64,000 bases of DNA, taken from positions 140,510,998 to 140,574,997 of the forward strand of contig OY829326.1 of assembly GCA_963691655.1 (NCBI GenBank), in the 5' to 3' direction. The notes beneath the pieces are model-generated. The model ran no database searches, was not told the origin of the DNA, and worked only from the letters and a program-made list of their open reading frames with translations. A program made the translations under genes and the position numbers. Source of the stretch: Toxonevra muliebris (Eukaryota; Arthropoda; Insecta; Diptera; Pallopteridae). This document shows positions 37,094-48,563 of this stretch, piece after piece; within the stretch, counting starts at the first letter, position 1, and every line of letters starts with the position of its first letter.

Positions 37094-37806
37094 TAGAGTC
37101 CGATCGATTGCATTTTTTTTTTTGCAGACCCGATGTCAATGATCGGCTATGGTTTGGCCGAAGCTGATGCCGATACCGATCATTGGCCAGCCGATGGTGA
37201 TACATTCAGTATATAATATATTTTTTTTCATAATTTTTTTTTTTCGTAATATTAAAGTAAAAAAAAAAAAATAAATCCGAATTTGAATAAATATAACACA
37301 GCAAAACTATATATAAGTTTATTTTGTATGTAAGTCAGATTTGTAAATAAGTAACAAAAATATTATGTGTCATAATAATATTATATATATATTATTTATA
37401 TGTATCATAGACAGCAAATGGCCGTGCTCTGCTTTCTGTTACCAAATTTTCAAATTTTATTTGATTGGGTCATTATTGCTGGAAAATTTATTTTTTATTA
37501 ATTATCGTCTACATGAATTTAATTTACAATATTTCTAATTAAAAAATTCTTTAGTAAATATGGTAAATTGATGTTATCATCTGTGATGATATATTTTAAG
37601 ATTCAGGAAAACAAAAAAAAAAAACACCAAGTATCTAAAACAGCATTAGAATAAACACAAAATAAAATGAAATAAGGGAAAAATTAAGTTAAATAATTTT
37701 TTTTTTAAATTTTGTTGAATTAAAAAATTGGGATTAAAGTATTGGCTGACGCCAAACCGATGCCGATACTGGCGGAAGCCGACGCCGATCAATCGGGCAG
37801 ACTCTA
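37094..37806. mobile_element. hAT-type MITE with TAGAGTC ends
   Basis: Left end TAGAGTCCGATCGATTG, right end reverse complement TAGAGTCTGCCCGATTG (14 of 17 match). The flanks GTAACTAC (37086-37093) and ATATCTAC (37807-37814) agree at 6 of 8. TAGAG fits the hAT YARNG start. Subterminal GATGCCGATAC/GCCGATCA words lie in inverted order at the two ends around an AT-rich core. 713 bp, no transposase. Confidence 0.6.
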
Positions 37807-37814
37807 ATATCTAC

Positions 37815-40620
37815 TCTGGATGTGACCAGTCTGATTTGCCAATAGATAGATACAGGGGTCGAAAGTGACCCTGAAAAATTTTGCAAGCAATATTTTTAAT
37901 GTTTTTGTAAAAATATTGATTAAAAAGTTAATATATTGAATAGGAGAAATGCTTAACTGACTTCTTTATCATTAATTAATTACTGAATAAATTCTTGGTA
38001 TTCCAAACCCTAAGTGCATACACGGAAAAAAAGGAGTTGTGAAAAATAACGTGTAATATTAAAAAAAAAAGCAGAATAATTAGGAAAAATTGCATTTCGC
38101 CCTGTAATTTAGAAATTTCATGAGATACTCAATATAAATTTATGGGTAAATTGCAAATATTACAGCCCAAAACTTTATTATTACAGTTTCAGTAAGGAAA
38201 ATATTCAAGTTGGCCTGGAAAAAATTTAGTTGTTAAAAAATACTGAATTATTAATGAAATATTCTGTGATCGGCAATTAAAAATTACGGGGCAAACTGTA
38301 AAAATTGATGAAAATATTTTCATTTCATTTTTTTCATTTTTTAGATCACTTTGTTTTATACATCAAATTTCTTTATATATATTATTATTCAATAAAATAG
38401 CTTTCAAACCGATTGGTTGGTTCTTTGGTTGTTTCTTTGTCGAATGGGAAATTTTGCATGACCTTTTACAGGAAGATAGTAAGACTTGGGATGTTCACAC
38501 TATATTAAACTAATTTTTTAATATTTTGTTGACAAAAGTCTTGGAGTCCATTTCATAATTGTATCGAACAGTTTTCCATTGAACCACTGAAACCGAAAAA
38601 CCATCACTTTCTGAATTACCCTAGAATTTTGAAGATAGCTGGTCGAGTAGTTTGCTTTTGATCAATACGATTTAAAAATAAACATAGGGAAGAGAAAATA
38701 ATATTCTATGACTCTGCAATTATTGCTGACTTTTGATATTAAAAGTATTATTATGCTTAGTAAAAATTCCATTTTCAATTTGATAATTTACAAAATCACA
38801 CTGTAAACATTGATTTGAAACTCCTATAATATTAATTGCGTTGTGAAGTACAATGTGCTTATTAATTCGTAAATTTTATTGATTAATTCTGGATATTATA
38901 AATTAAACTGAAGGCAATTATTGTTTGATCACAATCAGTTATTGCAATTTTTCGCCTACTATCCGGACTAGACAGGGTAAAACTGTAATTATTATCGGAA
39001 TTCCAATGAATTTTTACAGTATAAAATAGAAAAAATAACAAAAAACAGATAACATTTTTATTAAAACTTGTAACTGAAACCAAATAAAAATTGTAACTAT
39101 TTTTCATTTACTTTTGTCATAAAATTGATTTTTTTTGTTAATATCTATAAACTGCACTAGATAGGAATAAAAAATACAAATTGCTTAAAAAAAAAATCAA
39201 AATAAAACTTAAATATACATATATATACATATGTAAGTATGTATATATTGCCTAGGTGTTGGTTGATTAAGTAAAATAAATCAAATATTGAAATTGAATT
39301 ACGTTTATTTCATCCAAATTGCTCACAAATACATCAACGTTTAGAGTTGAATATTTTATGGCAAAGCAATTTATATTTCTAATGAAGCATATAAACTTCT
39401 TGATGAATATAAAGAAATACCAATTGATTAAATGGAAAAATTATATAGAATTTTTGTTATTTAATACACTCCACAATAAATCAAGCATAAATAACTAAAG
39501 GAAATCTTTGATGCCGCTGAATATACAGGTTGGCCTGGTTTGAGTCTGCATAACTTTAAGACATAATTCTATGGGTTATTCCAAGAAAAAATTGAATTGA
39601 TTTGCCATAGTGATGCCGTTGAACGGATCATCGAAACAAAATAATAATAAATAATATTTTCCATTTTATATTCAAAAATAAATCATTAATTAGTTTTTTT
39701 TACCATATTAATATATATATATAACCTAGTTTTTAGTTTAGAAGTAACACGTAACTAAATATACAAATTACTGCAATGATTAGCCTTTTCAAATGCCATT
39801 TTACTATGTCATGTTCTTAAGCAGCTTATAGATTCAAGGAAAAAAGAAAAGATGCATCAAACATCATCTATGATTATCTATTTATGTATGTACATAAATA
39901 GATACGTTTATGATTGTTCAAAAATGCATACATATAAATATAATACAAATGTATGGCTGTATTCGTACACATTTATCACAAATAATCACATGTTATTATA
40001 TACGCATAATTAGTTTAACTATATATTATAGATATAGTTTATACTGTTATAATTGTCAGGAACATCAGCATCAACATCAACAACTACATACATGTAGATG
40101 AACATAAACATGAACCACAATGAATGTGTATGGTTTGTGTATTAGTGTGTTATGTATGTATAGATAGCACTTCCTTCCGGCAAACATTTGTGCTGTGCAA
40201 AATTTTGATTATTATATATTTGTGTGTGCGTGTGTGTTTATATTTGTACGTGTGCTTGTGACGAAAGAGATGTGTTGTTTATTTATTGTCTTTGGTTTCA
40301 TAATTAAATACTCCTACATATAAATATGTACCTATGTATTGTATGCATTGTATGTATATTTATGCATGTAGTTACATATATTTATGTATATACTTTTACA
40401 TGTTCAATCATTAATTCGTACATTCATACATGCATTCATACATGCATTCATACAAACATAGCTACAAGTGTAGATAACGTAATTTCGCTTCATTACTTAC
40501 AACGTACCAGTGTAGTCGAAAATTGATAAATTACAATCAAATTGCATTAATAAATGAAATATTTGTTTTCACTTACTATATACTCACAAAATATATATAC
40601 ATACAAATAAATGCTATGTA
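37815..40620. other. AT-rich non-coding DNA
   Basis: TATG/CATA runs at 39215-39245 and 40320-40400, and a 12-bp tandem ATACATGCATTC about three times at 40424-40455. No exon or complete element recognised. Confidence 0.5.
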
Positions 40621-40835
40621 TATAAATCAGGGGCAGATACAATGGGGGGAGGGAGGGAACAGGGGGAAATTTCCCCTCCCAAAAGATTTTCAAACACTTA
40701 AAAATTTAATAACTTAAACAGACAATAAGGTGAACATAATTAGTTATTATGATTTATTTTTAATTATAAGAATAAGGAATAATCTTAATCTTAATCTTAA
40801 TAGTAATAATGTGATGAAATAATAATGAAACCTAA

Positions 40836-41372
40836 ACCAAATAAACCTGAAAACTCAATGCCCTCATATAGACCTATAAGTGGCAATATTCTCGAAAATA
40901 TTCGAAGTAGTAGATTGCTAATAATACAAGAAAATAAGAATATAGTTCCGAATCACCAATCGTCATAAGCACGGTACTCCTGAGCAATATCATCAATATT
41001 GTCACTGATTTTGTGGAACGCAAAAAATATTGCTCTGTCAGAAGCGTTCGAAAAAGTTTGGCATCAAGGGCTGTTATACAAATTAAAAAATTTACTTCTA
41101 TTTTTATTTGGTCTTAAAATCCTATCATTCTATGCCAAAGTAAATGATGAAACATCAACCAAATTTCAAGTGAAAGCCGGAGTACAACAGGGCAGTGTTC
41201 TGGGTCCTGCTCTTTATTCGATTTTTACCTGCGACTTGCCTGAAACTGATGGTGTTACTATAGCTACTTATCCAGACGAGACTGCCATTTTAGCGTCAAA
41301 TTAATCTCCTACAGAAGCTGCTAATCTAGTTCAGAAACAGCTCGACGACGTTCAACAATGGTTACTTCGTGG
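40836..41372 (+). pseudogene. Jockey-type LINE reverse transcriptase fragment
   Basis: Reads PENSMPSYRPISGNILENIR, then after a stop and a frame change SEAFEKVWHQGLLYKLKNLL and VKAGVQQGSVLGPALYSI. These are the SYRPIS, AFDKVWH and GVPQGSVLGP blocks of non-LTR RT. The catalytic FADD is present only as YPDE (TIATYPDETAILASN), so the copy is dead. It ends in LVQKQLDDVQQWLLR at the SINE border. Confidence 0.88.
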
Positions 41373-41545
41373 ATGAGTGCTCGACTGGAGTTCCATCTGC
41401 CTCAGGTTCGATTCCCAGATGGGGTTAAATTCTTAAAAAATGTCCAAACGGATTAATTCGGTGATTTAGTTCTTAAATACGTGACTCAAGTACCAGTTCA
41501 ACAGGTTCTTTTCTCAGGTAGAGAATTGAATCCACCAAAAAAAAA
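41373..41545 (+). mobile_element. tRNA-derived SINE, family B (copy 1)
   Basis: The head reads GGATGAGTGCTCGACTGGAG and then CAGGTTCGATTCCCAGATGG; the second holds a perfect box B (GGTTCGATTCC). It is followed by AAATTCTTAAAAAATGTCC. The same head and the same following words recur at 52085-52300, so this is a repeated tRNA-like unit and not a tRNA gene. The 3' end, near an A-run at 41538, is approximate. Confidence 0.6.
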
Positions 41546-41563
41546 TAAAATTATAGGTTTCGG

Positions 41564-42217
41564 GTCGATATAAAGAAAATCCCAGATGGGAAAGAGAAAA
41601 TTTGAATACAGGGTAGGAATCAGCCACCTTACAGTATTCTTAAAATTCTACTAATACTCGACCCAATCTAAAACCGAAAACTGAATAAATGTATCCTATT
41701 GTTATATTTCCCACGATCCTTTACCTTGGAAATAGATCATAGAAATAATCATAGATACAAGAACAGGGTTTCCCCAAAATGCGTAACGTACCAGTAAGTT
41801 TTCACATGGCCATACCTTTGAAATTGTTAGTCATCGAAATAAAGTTTATGAATAAGCAAAAAAAAACCATACACAAACAAGAAAAAAAACGTCGATATAA
41901 AGAAAATCCCAGATGGGAAAGAGAAAATTTGAATACAGGGTAGGAATCAGCCACCTTACAGTATTCTTAAAATTCTACTAATACTCGACCCAATCTAAAA
42001 CCGAAAACTGAATAAATGTATCCTATTGTTATATTTCCCACGATCCTTTACCTTGGAAATAGATCATAGAAATAATCATAGATACAAGAACAGGGTTTCC
42101 CCAAAATGCGTAACGTACCAGTAAGTTTTCACATGGCCATACCTTTGAAATTGTTAGTCATCGAAATAAAGTTTATGAATAAGCAAAAAAAAACCATACA
42201 CAAACAAGAAAAAAAAA
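41564..42217 (+). repeat. Perfect 327-bp tandem duplication
   Basis: 41564-41890 and 41891-42217 appear identical base for base by eye, beginning GTCGATATAAAGAAAATCCC. The lack of any divergence, among otherwise decayed sequence, means a very recent duplication or an assembly error. The unit has no convincing coding frame. Confidence 0.9.
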
Positions 42218-42312
42218 GCTCCAGCCCGCGTTTTGTCGTTTTGGTTTATATGGAGAATTTTTATTTTTTATTCCCCCACAAAAATGTTTCCTGTATCCGC
42301 CACTGTATAAAT

Positions 42313-43239
42313 GCTATATATGTACATAAATATGTACATGTAAACATATATCAATATATATATGTATAAACAACCATATATTTATGGTCACAAATAAATG
42401 CTAAATTTAATGATTGATGCGTTTTGGTTTACCAAACTTATATATATATATGTGTAAAAATATTATATAATTAATATATTGAAAGTCATATATTTATATT
42501 GCATATGAATGAATTATCTTTCAACACAGCATTCAAGTGCGGTTAGGTATGGTATTGGGTAAAATGAATGACTCACATACATACTTTCAACTACTTGACT
42601 CCGTAATTTTACCACAAAAACTTTTCAATTTAATGAAATTGTATCATTATAGATACATATTATTATTATTTATTATAGCAATAAAAAATAATAAAAATAC
42701 TTCTAGGCTGCGACCTAGGCGACGACGAATGCCAACAGTTGAGAGTGAAATTTAAGACACTCATGAAGAAAATTCTACAGACTTTAATGATCGCAATGCT
42801 TTAATTGAATTTATTTATGCATTGGTTGGTTTTGATGACATTATTGACTACAAACTAGGTTTTAATGTACATATTAACTCATAGCTAAGTAAAGCTAAAA
42901 TTGGGTAGCTATATTGTAATAAGGCAAATTATGCAAAACTGCTCTATTTCCGTAAATCGTCTCTAGAAACACTAGAGAATACTATTATGTTCATATGAGC
43001 AACACTGACGTTGCATTTCAATAAAAAGCCGAACAACAACATAAAACGTCAAATGTATGCACTAGCGGGAGCATTCGGGGTTAACCCTTTCGACCCAAAA
43101 AAATTGCTGTATGTACAATATTTGTACGAAGTGAATCTTAAACACTACGAAAAAGTTAAACTTTTGACTGATCCGCGATCCTAATGAAAGCTAGAATATC
43201 TTTTATAAACAAGGTTTTAATTGCATTAATTATTTGCTA
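42313..43239. other. AT-rich non-coding DNA
   Basis: TATATA runs near 42350 and 42440. A 72-codon frame at 42537-42755 ends in RPRRRRMPTVE; I do not recognise it. TTAACCCTTTCGACCC at 43081 looks like one end of a piggyBac-like MITE whose partner is not obvious. Confidence 0.45.
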
Positions 43240-44105
43240 AAATACCTCTCCTTTGCTGAGCCAAGGCTGGACATTTACACAGAATGTGTGATGTCGTCTC
43301 AAAGTCCTTTAAACATAAACGATATTCTGTCTCGTTTGACAGATCTAATTGAGATGATATCTGATCCCATAGTAGCTGGAGAGAGAGCCCACTAGGAATT
43401 TGAGATCCACTTTATTTTAAATCTGTGATTGAGAAAGAGGAGGGAGGAGAGAAACAACCTTTTCGGTCTGCCTGAGACCTGGACGAAAATTCTAATAAAA
43501 TAGTCATTCCTCCCTCGCGCACTCCTCTATGATTGATTTGGAACTAGTCCAGCCGATTTCACAAAATGGTTCAGGGCCTATATATAGAGCAAATGAGCTC
43601 TGCCTAGCAAGCTCTTCAGCAGCTACATTACCTGCAATGTCCCAATGGCCTGGTACTCAACTAAGCGTAACTTTATCATCGGTAGACAACTGCTTTGACA
43701 TTTAAAACATTCCTTTACCAACTTCGAAGTGAAACTACATGATGAAAGTGCTTTGAGAGCCACTTGACGGTCAGAGAAGATTACAATCTTTGCACCTTTT
43801 AACTCTTTATTAAGTTTAATTTGGTGCAAGTCTCAATTCCGGCTTGAAAAAATCTGGGCCAAGTTCCCAGTAGAATTGAATCAATTGTTAGGTTCAACGA
43901 CATAAGCACTGGAACCACAATCCGTTTTCGAACCGCCCGTATACCAATTGAAGGAGAAGAGACCGAAGTTGAGGAATTAGGCATTCCAATCGGACCTGGA
44001 CGGAAGGGTAATATTAAATTTCCTGCCGAAGCTTAGATCCCTAGTCATGAAAACTGGCACAGAGCTGATTAAAGTGTTAGCAATTTTACTAAGAATAGTC
44101 AAATT
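43240..44105 (-). pseudogene. LINE RNase H region remnant with a SINE at its 5' border
   Basis: Minus-strand order: SFGRKFNITLPSRSDWNA near 44020, WYTGGSKTDCG near 43935 (first Asp replaced by Gly), KGAKIVIFSDRQVALKAL near 43790. KVTLS, stop, VPGHWDIAGNVAAEELA follow near 43660, then CLKDFETTSHILCKCPALAQ near 43290. The order and motifs match RNase-H-bearing LINEs. Stops and frame changes are frequent. The SINE at 44117-44560 lies immediately upstream, probably inserted into this LINE, since protein-like sequence (LIFEIASI) appears on its far side. Confidence 0.78.
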
Positions 44106-44116
44106 ATCGATGCAAT

Positions 44117-44560
44117 TTATTATTATTATTTGAAAGAGGACGACTCGAAAGTCAGGCACTGCGAGCTATAAGATCTATTGTACCAAAGCCCCAAGAAAGA
44201 AAGAAAGGCAGAGAGAAAGAAAGATAGATAAGAAACATACCCAGGCCAAGAATCGAACTTAGGTCTCCAGAGATAAGAGTCTGACACTCTGCCACTAGAC
44301 CACAGTGACGATGGTAGGACCTACAGTTTAACGCCGATTCCGAACGGCTGTGTGGCAATTTTTTATCAGCTCGGTTGTTTTGCCATTACCAGCCAAGGTG
44401 TGCACTTGTACACATTCTTATAATTCTCGTCCACTTCATATCAATAGTGAATATAAGAAGTTTATGAGAATTAACCACCAGACCAAGACGGGAATCGAAC
44501 CCGCAACCTTCTGAATGAAAGTCTAGTGCACTATCCACTAGACAATCGAGGTCGTCTTTA
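44117..44560 (-). mobile_element. Dimeric tRNA-derived SINE, family A (copy 1)
   Basis: On the minus strand: a tRNA-Glu-like head (GACCTCGATTGTCTAGTGGA, then GCGGGTTCGATTCCCG), a ~190-bp linker, a second tRNA-like unit (GTGGTCTAGTGGCAGAGTGT, then AAGTTCGATTC), a pyrimidine-rich stretch, TCGAGTCGTCC and an (AAT)n tail. Flanked by ATCGATGCAAT at 44106-44116 and 44561-44571 (11-bp target duplication; three extra bases lie next to the right one). Made by RNA polymerase III and moved by LINE enzymes, by analogy with other SINEs. Confidence 0.88.
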
Positions 44561-44571
44561 ATCGATGCAAT

Positions 44572-47500
44572 CTCAAAGATTAAATAACAGCTATCTTTTT
44601 TACGAAGATATACAAGTCCGATCATCATCTTAATCGCAGGAGTAGAATAGGTTCCGAAAATTTAAAGATAACAAAAAGCTATAGCTCCATTGACCAAGTC
44701 AAATCGAACTTTACATATCAAAATTAAATTAGCGAGTTTGGGCTTTTGGGTGTGTTATTTCAAAAGTTGAAAATGTCCCAGCAATGTATTTAGTTGATGA
44801 TTTTATATCTGTAGCTGTATTGAATATGTTAACTTAAAATAAATACAAAAACGCAGTTTGGACGTGAGTTTGCATCGGTCATGGATCCGAACGTTATACT
44901 TAGTCATCTTGGACTCCAGTTGCCTTCATTGGGATACGTCAATAAAAAAGTTTAAATTTTTTAAAACCTCACTTTTGTGTATAACATTCAAGCGATTTAA
45001 ACAGTTAGAAACCAGTAGTTGCCATTTTGGCAAGTTGTGCTCCAAACCCCAATTATGTAAATGAAAATAATTTAAATTCCATTTTATATTACACTCATTT
45101 TTTTCTTCTAGTGCTGTTGTATACAAAATTTAATTTTGGCGCCTTTTATTTACATAAGCAAAATTCAAAACTCCCAAAAAAACCAACTTTACTCTACTTA
45201 AAGTTTCAAACAAATACAAACGCTAAGTCATAAAAAAATATTGGTATAAATATTCGACTATGTATATAAACATAGATGTGCACATACCACTAACGTGTCC
45301 TACAGGGGCAGAGGGTTAAAACTTTTCCTCTTCCGATGGAAAATCTCATAAAATTTGATCGTTGGTAAAGTATCAAAACAAAATTTTAAAGTGAAAAACT
45401 ATGAGAACGTTTTTAATCTTTTTGTATTAGGATACTGAAAAAAGTAAATAAATAAATAAAAAATTAAAACTTCCCCCTTTGGAAACACCACAGTATCCGC
45501 TAGTGGTGCAAACACTCATCCATATGCAAATGTTTCTTCTAGAAACTAATCCACATACAAAAAAGTAATCCTTATTAACAATAACAATACAAATTTCTAA
45601 CTCATCTCATGCATAGATATAAATAAATATCTACATATCTACATACATATGTATATATTTGTTCGTATGTATAAGTTTGTATATATGTGGTTTATATGCG
45701 TCTACGCATAAATACAATTACACATATTCAAAAGCAAAACCGTATTCAAATTTGTTTGTGAAAACATAAACATTTTGATCCTTCTGCTTGAGCTTTAACA
45801 CGAATTATGCAAATGATTTTGCTTTATCCTTGAAATAGATACAAAACAACAACAACAACACAAAACAAAAAAGAATGAAAATTGCGTTCTCTTTCCACTT
45901 TTCGTTATGAGATCTAATTTTTTTATTTCCAATATTTTGCTTATGAATTCAAATGAAAAAATTATCCTTTTGTGGTTGCTGTTGATATCAAAAATTACAA
46001 CAACCACATACAATAGCTGAAAATGTTGTTGTTTTCATTCGATTTGATTTGAAAGAAATCATATTAAGTATTATTATTATTTGAATTCAAATTCTAATGC
46101 CAGACTTATTTTGTGATGCAAATCAAAAAACGTATTTATTTATAGATAGACAAGGACAGACAGGCAGAATATGGATAGACGGGATCCCTTTTTTTATTGT
46201 TTTTGTATACTCACAGTTTTCTTATCTTGTTTTTAAAAAGCAAAAAATGTGTTGCAGAAAAAAAAGTTGGAAAACTTGATTGGAATTAGAAAATTTGGGT
46301 TCATTTTTTTGCGAATGCTGATTATAAATTTGTTATTTGATTTTAAAATAGTATTACACAAAATTTGTAAATCACAGTGTTAATCTTTTCATTTGTGTTA
46401 TTTTTATCTATTTAGGAGATCAGCAAAGCTACTAGATTTTTCTTTGAATTCTCACTACGAAAAATCCTTTTACTTAATCTTCTGAAAAAATATAATGGAA
46501 AAGAGATATCAAATACAGTGAATCTGACTAGAACTTGATAAAGTAAAATAATTTAATGATATGTATAGTAACAAGTCATAAAATTGTTTAAAAATTGAGA
46601 CTCGGTTCAAAAGTTCAAGAAGCAAGGGTAATGAAAAGTTTGAAGAGGAGAATATATGAAACTTCACATGAGCTTATATGACCATGCCTACATTTTTCAT
46701 TTGAGTCTAACCAACTGATTTATTAGACTTCTGAGTAAGTGTCTACGAATTAAAAGCATCAAGTGGTTAAATATATTTCTCTTCTGTCTCGGCAGTGATG
46801 CTAATATTTTTGTTTTTTTAATGGTTTTACCTACGCCAGATTTTCATACTTGTTTCAGCAAATAACATTTTAATAATTATGTACGTAGGTAAAGGGAATT
46901 TAACATAAGTAAAGGTTTGAGCTGTAATTTTCTGAATAAAAACGAATAAGATGAATAATAATTACTCATGGAAAAATAAAAATAAAAAAATTTCCTAACA
47001 GATGAAAATCTTTATTTTTCTTAATGTTGAAGGGAAATTAGTTTTATTTGTCAATGTATTGAAATTAATGGGGTAAAGAATACGAAGCAGAGGCTGGGTT
47101 ATTCCCAGCCTCTCGAGTTTTCAAAATAAATTTAGTTAAAGTAATTTTAAATGTTAAATGTTTGCTGTCTGAGATAATATTATTCGTTAAAAAATTCCTT
47201 AGCATTTAGTATTCCAATATCATTAGCTCCACTATCTTCCATTTTAGAGTCTTTTTAAGAAGCAGTTGAGCATGAGCTTACAGAAGAAACAGGAAAAAAT
47301 ATCCCTTATATAAAATTAGTTAGAGTTCCAAAACAATAGAATGCCACCAAACATGCCCTTTTGACAGTAACGACTTCCAAAATTTCAATTTATATGATTC
47401 CTTTTACTCAAAAATATTTAACAAAAAGAAATATATTAAAAGAAAGTTTTAAAATTATTTAAATTCGTTTTATTTATAAAATTAATTTGCTTCTTCATCA

Positions 47501-47646
47501 CTGATCCTACTAGTCCCATTTGTAGGTAATTTGATTTTTTAAAGTAAGTTTTTGGCATGACTCTATTAAATAAATGGGTAAATTTTTCTTCGGGGGATAT
47601 ACTATTCCATATATAAATTTTTTTGCGGAATGGACAAAAGGAAACG
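44572..47646. other. Non-coding DNA with a GC-rich hairpin
   Basis: Mostly AT-rich with TATG/CATA runs near 45640-45680. The segment 45303-45505 starts CAGGGGCAGAGGG and ends near a TATCCGCTAGTG, possibly a decayed hAT end pair without a target duplication. A perfect hairpin lies at 47089-47113. No exon seen. Confidence 0.5.
47089..47113. other. Perfect 10-bp hairpin
   Basis: AGAGGCTGGG, loop TTATT, CCCAGCCTCT. Seven of ten pairs are G-C in a very AT-rich setting. It does not match the histone mRNA stem-loop. Function unknown. Confidence 0.7.
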
Positions 47647-47658
47647 TACATGAGTTAT

Positions 47659-48551
47659 TTAATATTATTATTTGAAGGAAGGACGACTCGAAAGTCAGGC
47701 ACTGCGGCCTATAAGATCTATTGTACCAAAGCCCCAAAAAAGAAAGAAAAGAAGAGGGATAGAAAGATAGATAAGAAACATGCCCAAGCCGAGAATCGAA
47801 CTCGGGTCTCCAGAGACAAGAGTCCGACACTCTGCCACTAGACCACAGTGACGATGGTTGGAGCTACAGTTTAACGCTGATCCGAACGGCTGTGTCGCAA
47901 TTTTTATCAGCTCGGTGGTTTTGCCATTACCAACCGAGGTGTGCACAGTCTTACACATTCTTATAATTCTCATCCACTTCATATCGATAGTGGACGACCT
48001 CGATAGTCTAGTGGATAGTGCACTAGACTTTCATCCACAAGGTTGTGGGTTCGATTCCCGTCTTGGTCTGGTGGTTAATTCTAATAAACTTCTTATATTC
48101 ACTATCGATATGAAGTGGATGAGAATTATAAGAATGTGTACAAGTACACACCTTGGTTGGTAATGGAAAGACCACTGAGCTGATAAAAAATTGCAACATA
48201 GCCGTTCGGAATCGGCGTTAAACTGTAGGTCCTACCATCGCCACTGTGGTCTAGTGGAAGAGTGACAGACTCTTGTTTCTGGAGACCCGAGTTCGATTCT
48301 CGGCTTGGGTATGTTTCTTATCTATCTTTCTTTTTCCCTTCCTTTCTTTCTTTCTTGTGGCTTTGGTACAAAAGATCTTATAGGTCGCAGTGCCTGACTT
48401 TCGAGTCGTCCTTCCTTCAAATAATAATAATAATATCGATAGTGAATATAAGAAGTTTATGAGAATCAACCACCAGACCAAGACGGGAATCCAACCCGCA
48501 ACCTTCTGGGTGAAAGTCAAGTGCGCTATCCACTAGACTATCGAGGTCGTC
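47659..48551 (-). mobile_element. Dimeric SINE, family A (copy 2), split by copy 3
   Basis: Reverse-oriented SINE in two parts: 47659-47992 (tail, second tRNA-like unit, linker) and 48445-48551 (tRNA-Glu-like head), together about 441 bp. The flanks TACATGAGTTAT at 47647-47658 and 48552-48563 are a perfect 12-bp target duplication, which fixes the element ends at CGAGGTCGTC and at TTAATATTATTATTTG. Box B motifs GGGTTGGATTCC (one base off) and GAGTTCGATTCTC are present. Confidence 0.93.
47993..48434 (+). mobile_element. Dimeric SINE, family A (copy 3), nested in copy 2
   Basis: Forward copy, 442 bp, flanked by perfect 10-bp duplications ATCGATAGTG (47983-47992, 48435-48444) that belong to the interrupted SINE. 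Head GACGACCTCGATAGTCTAGT; box B GGGTTCGATTCCC; TTC sits at the anticodon position, and the acceptor-like GACC/GGTC ends pair. The second unit is CACTGTGGTCTAGTGGAAG with CCGAGTTCGATTCTCGG, a perfect T-arm. The tail is TCAAATAATAATAATAAT. Best-preserved copy of the family in the window. Confidence 0.94.
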
Positions 48552-48563
48552 TACATGAGTTAT

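Larger units (their letters stand above)
40628..42305. mobile_element. hAT-bounded composite element
   Basis: Left end CAGGGGCAGATACA, right end reverse complement CAGTGGCGGATACA (12 of 14), flanked on both sides by TATAAAT (40621-40627, 42306-42312). A G-rich tract follows the left end and a C-rich one precedes the right. Inside are a LINE reverse-transcriptase fragment, a tRNA-derived SINE and a 327-bp perfect tandem duplication. The inner parts presumably inserted into the hAT later, or were captured. Confidence 0.75.

Noticed and set aside
45303..45505. Possible ~200-bp hAT MITE
   Set aside because: Left end CAGGGGCAGAGGG resembles other hAT ends here but the right end pairs poorly and no 8-bp duplication is present.
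47993..48064. A functional tRNA-Glu gene
   Set aside because: The unit is part of a repeated 442-bp SINE with target duplications; the anticodon stem is degraded and the acceptor stem pairs only partly.
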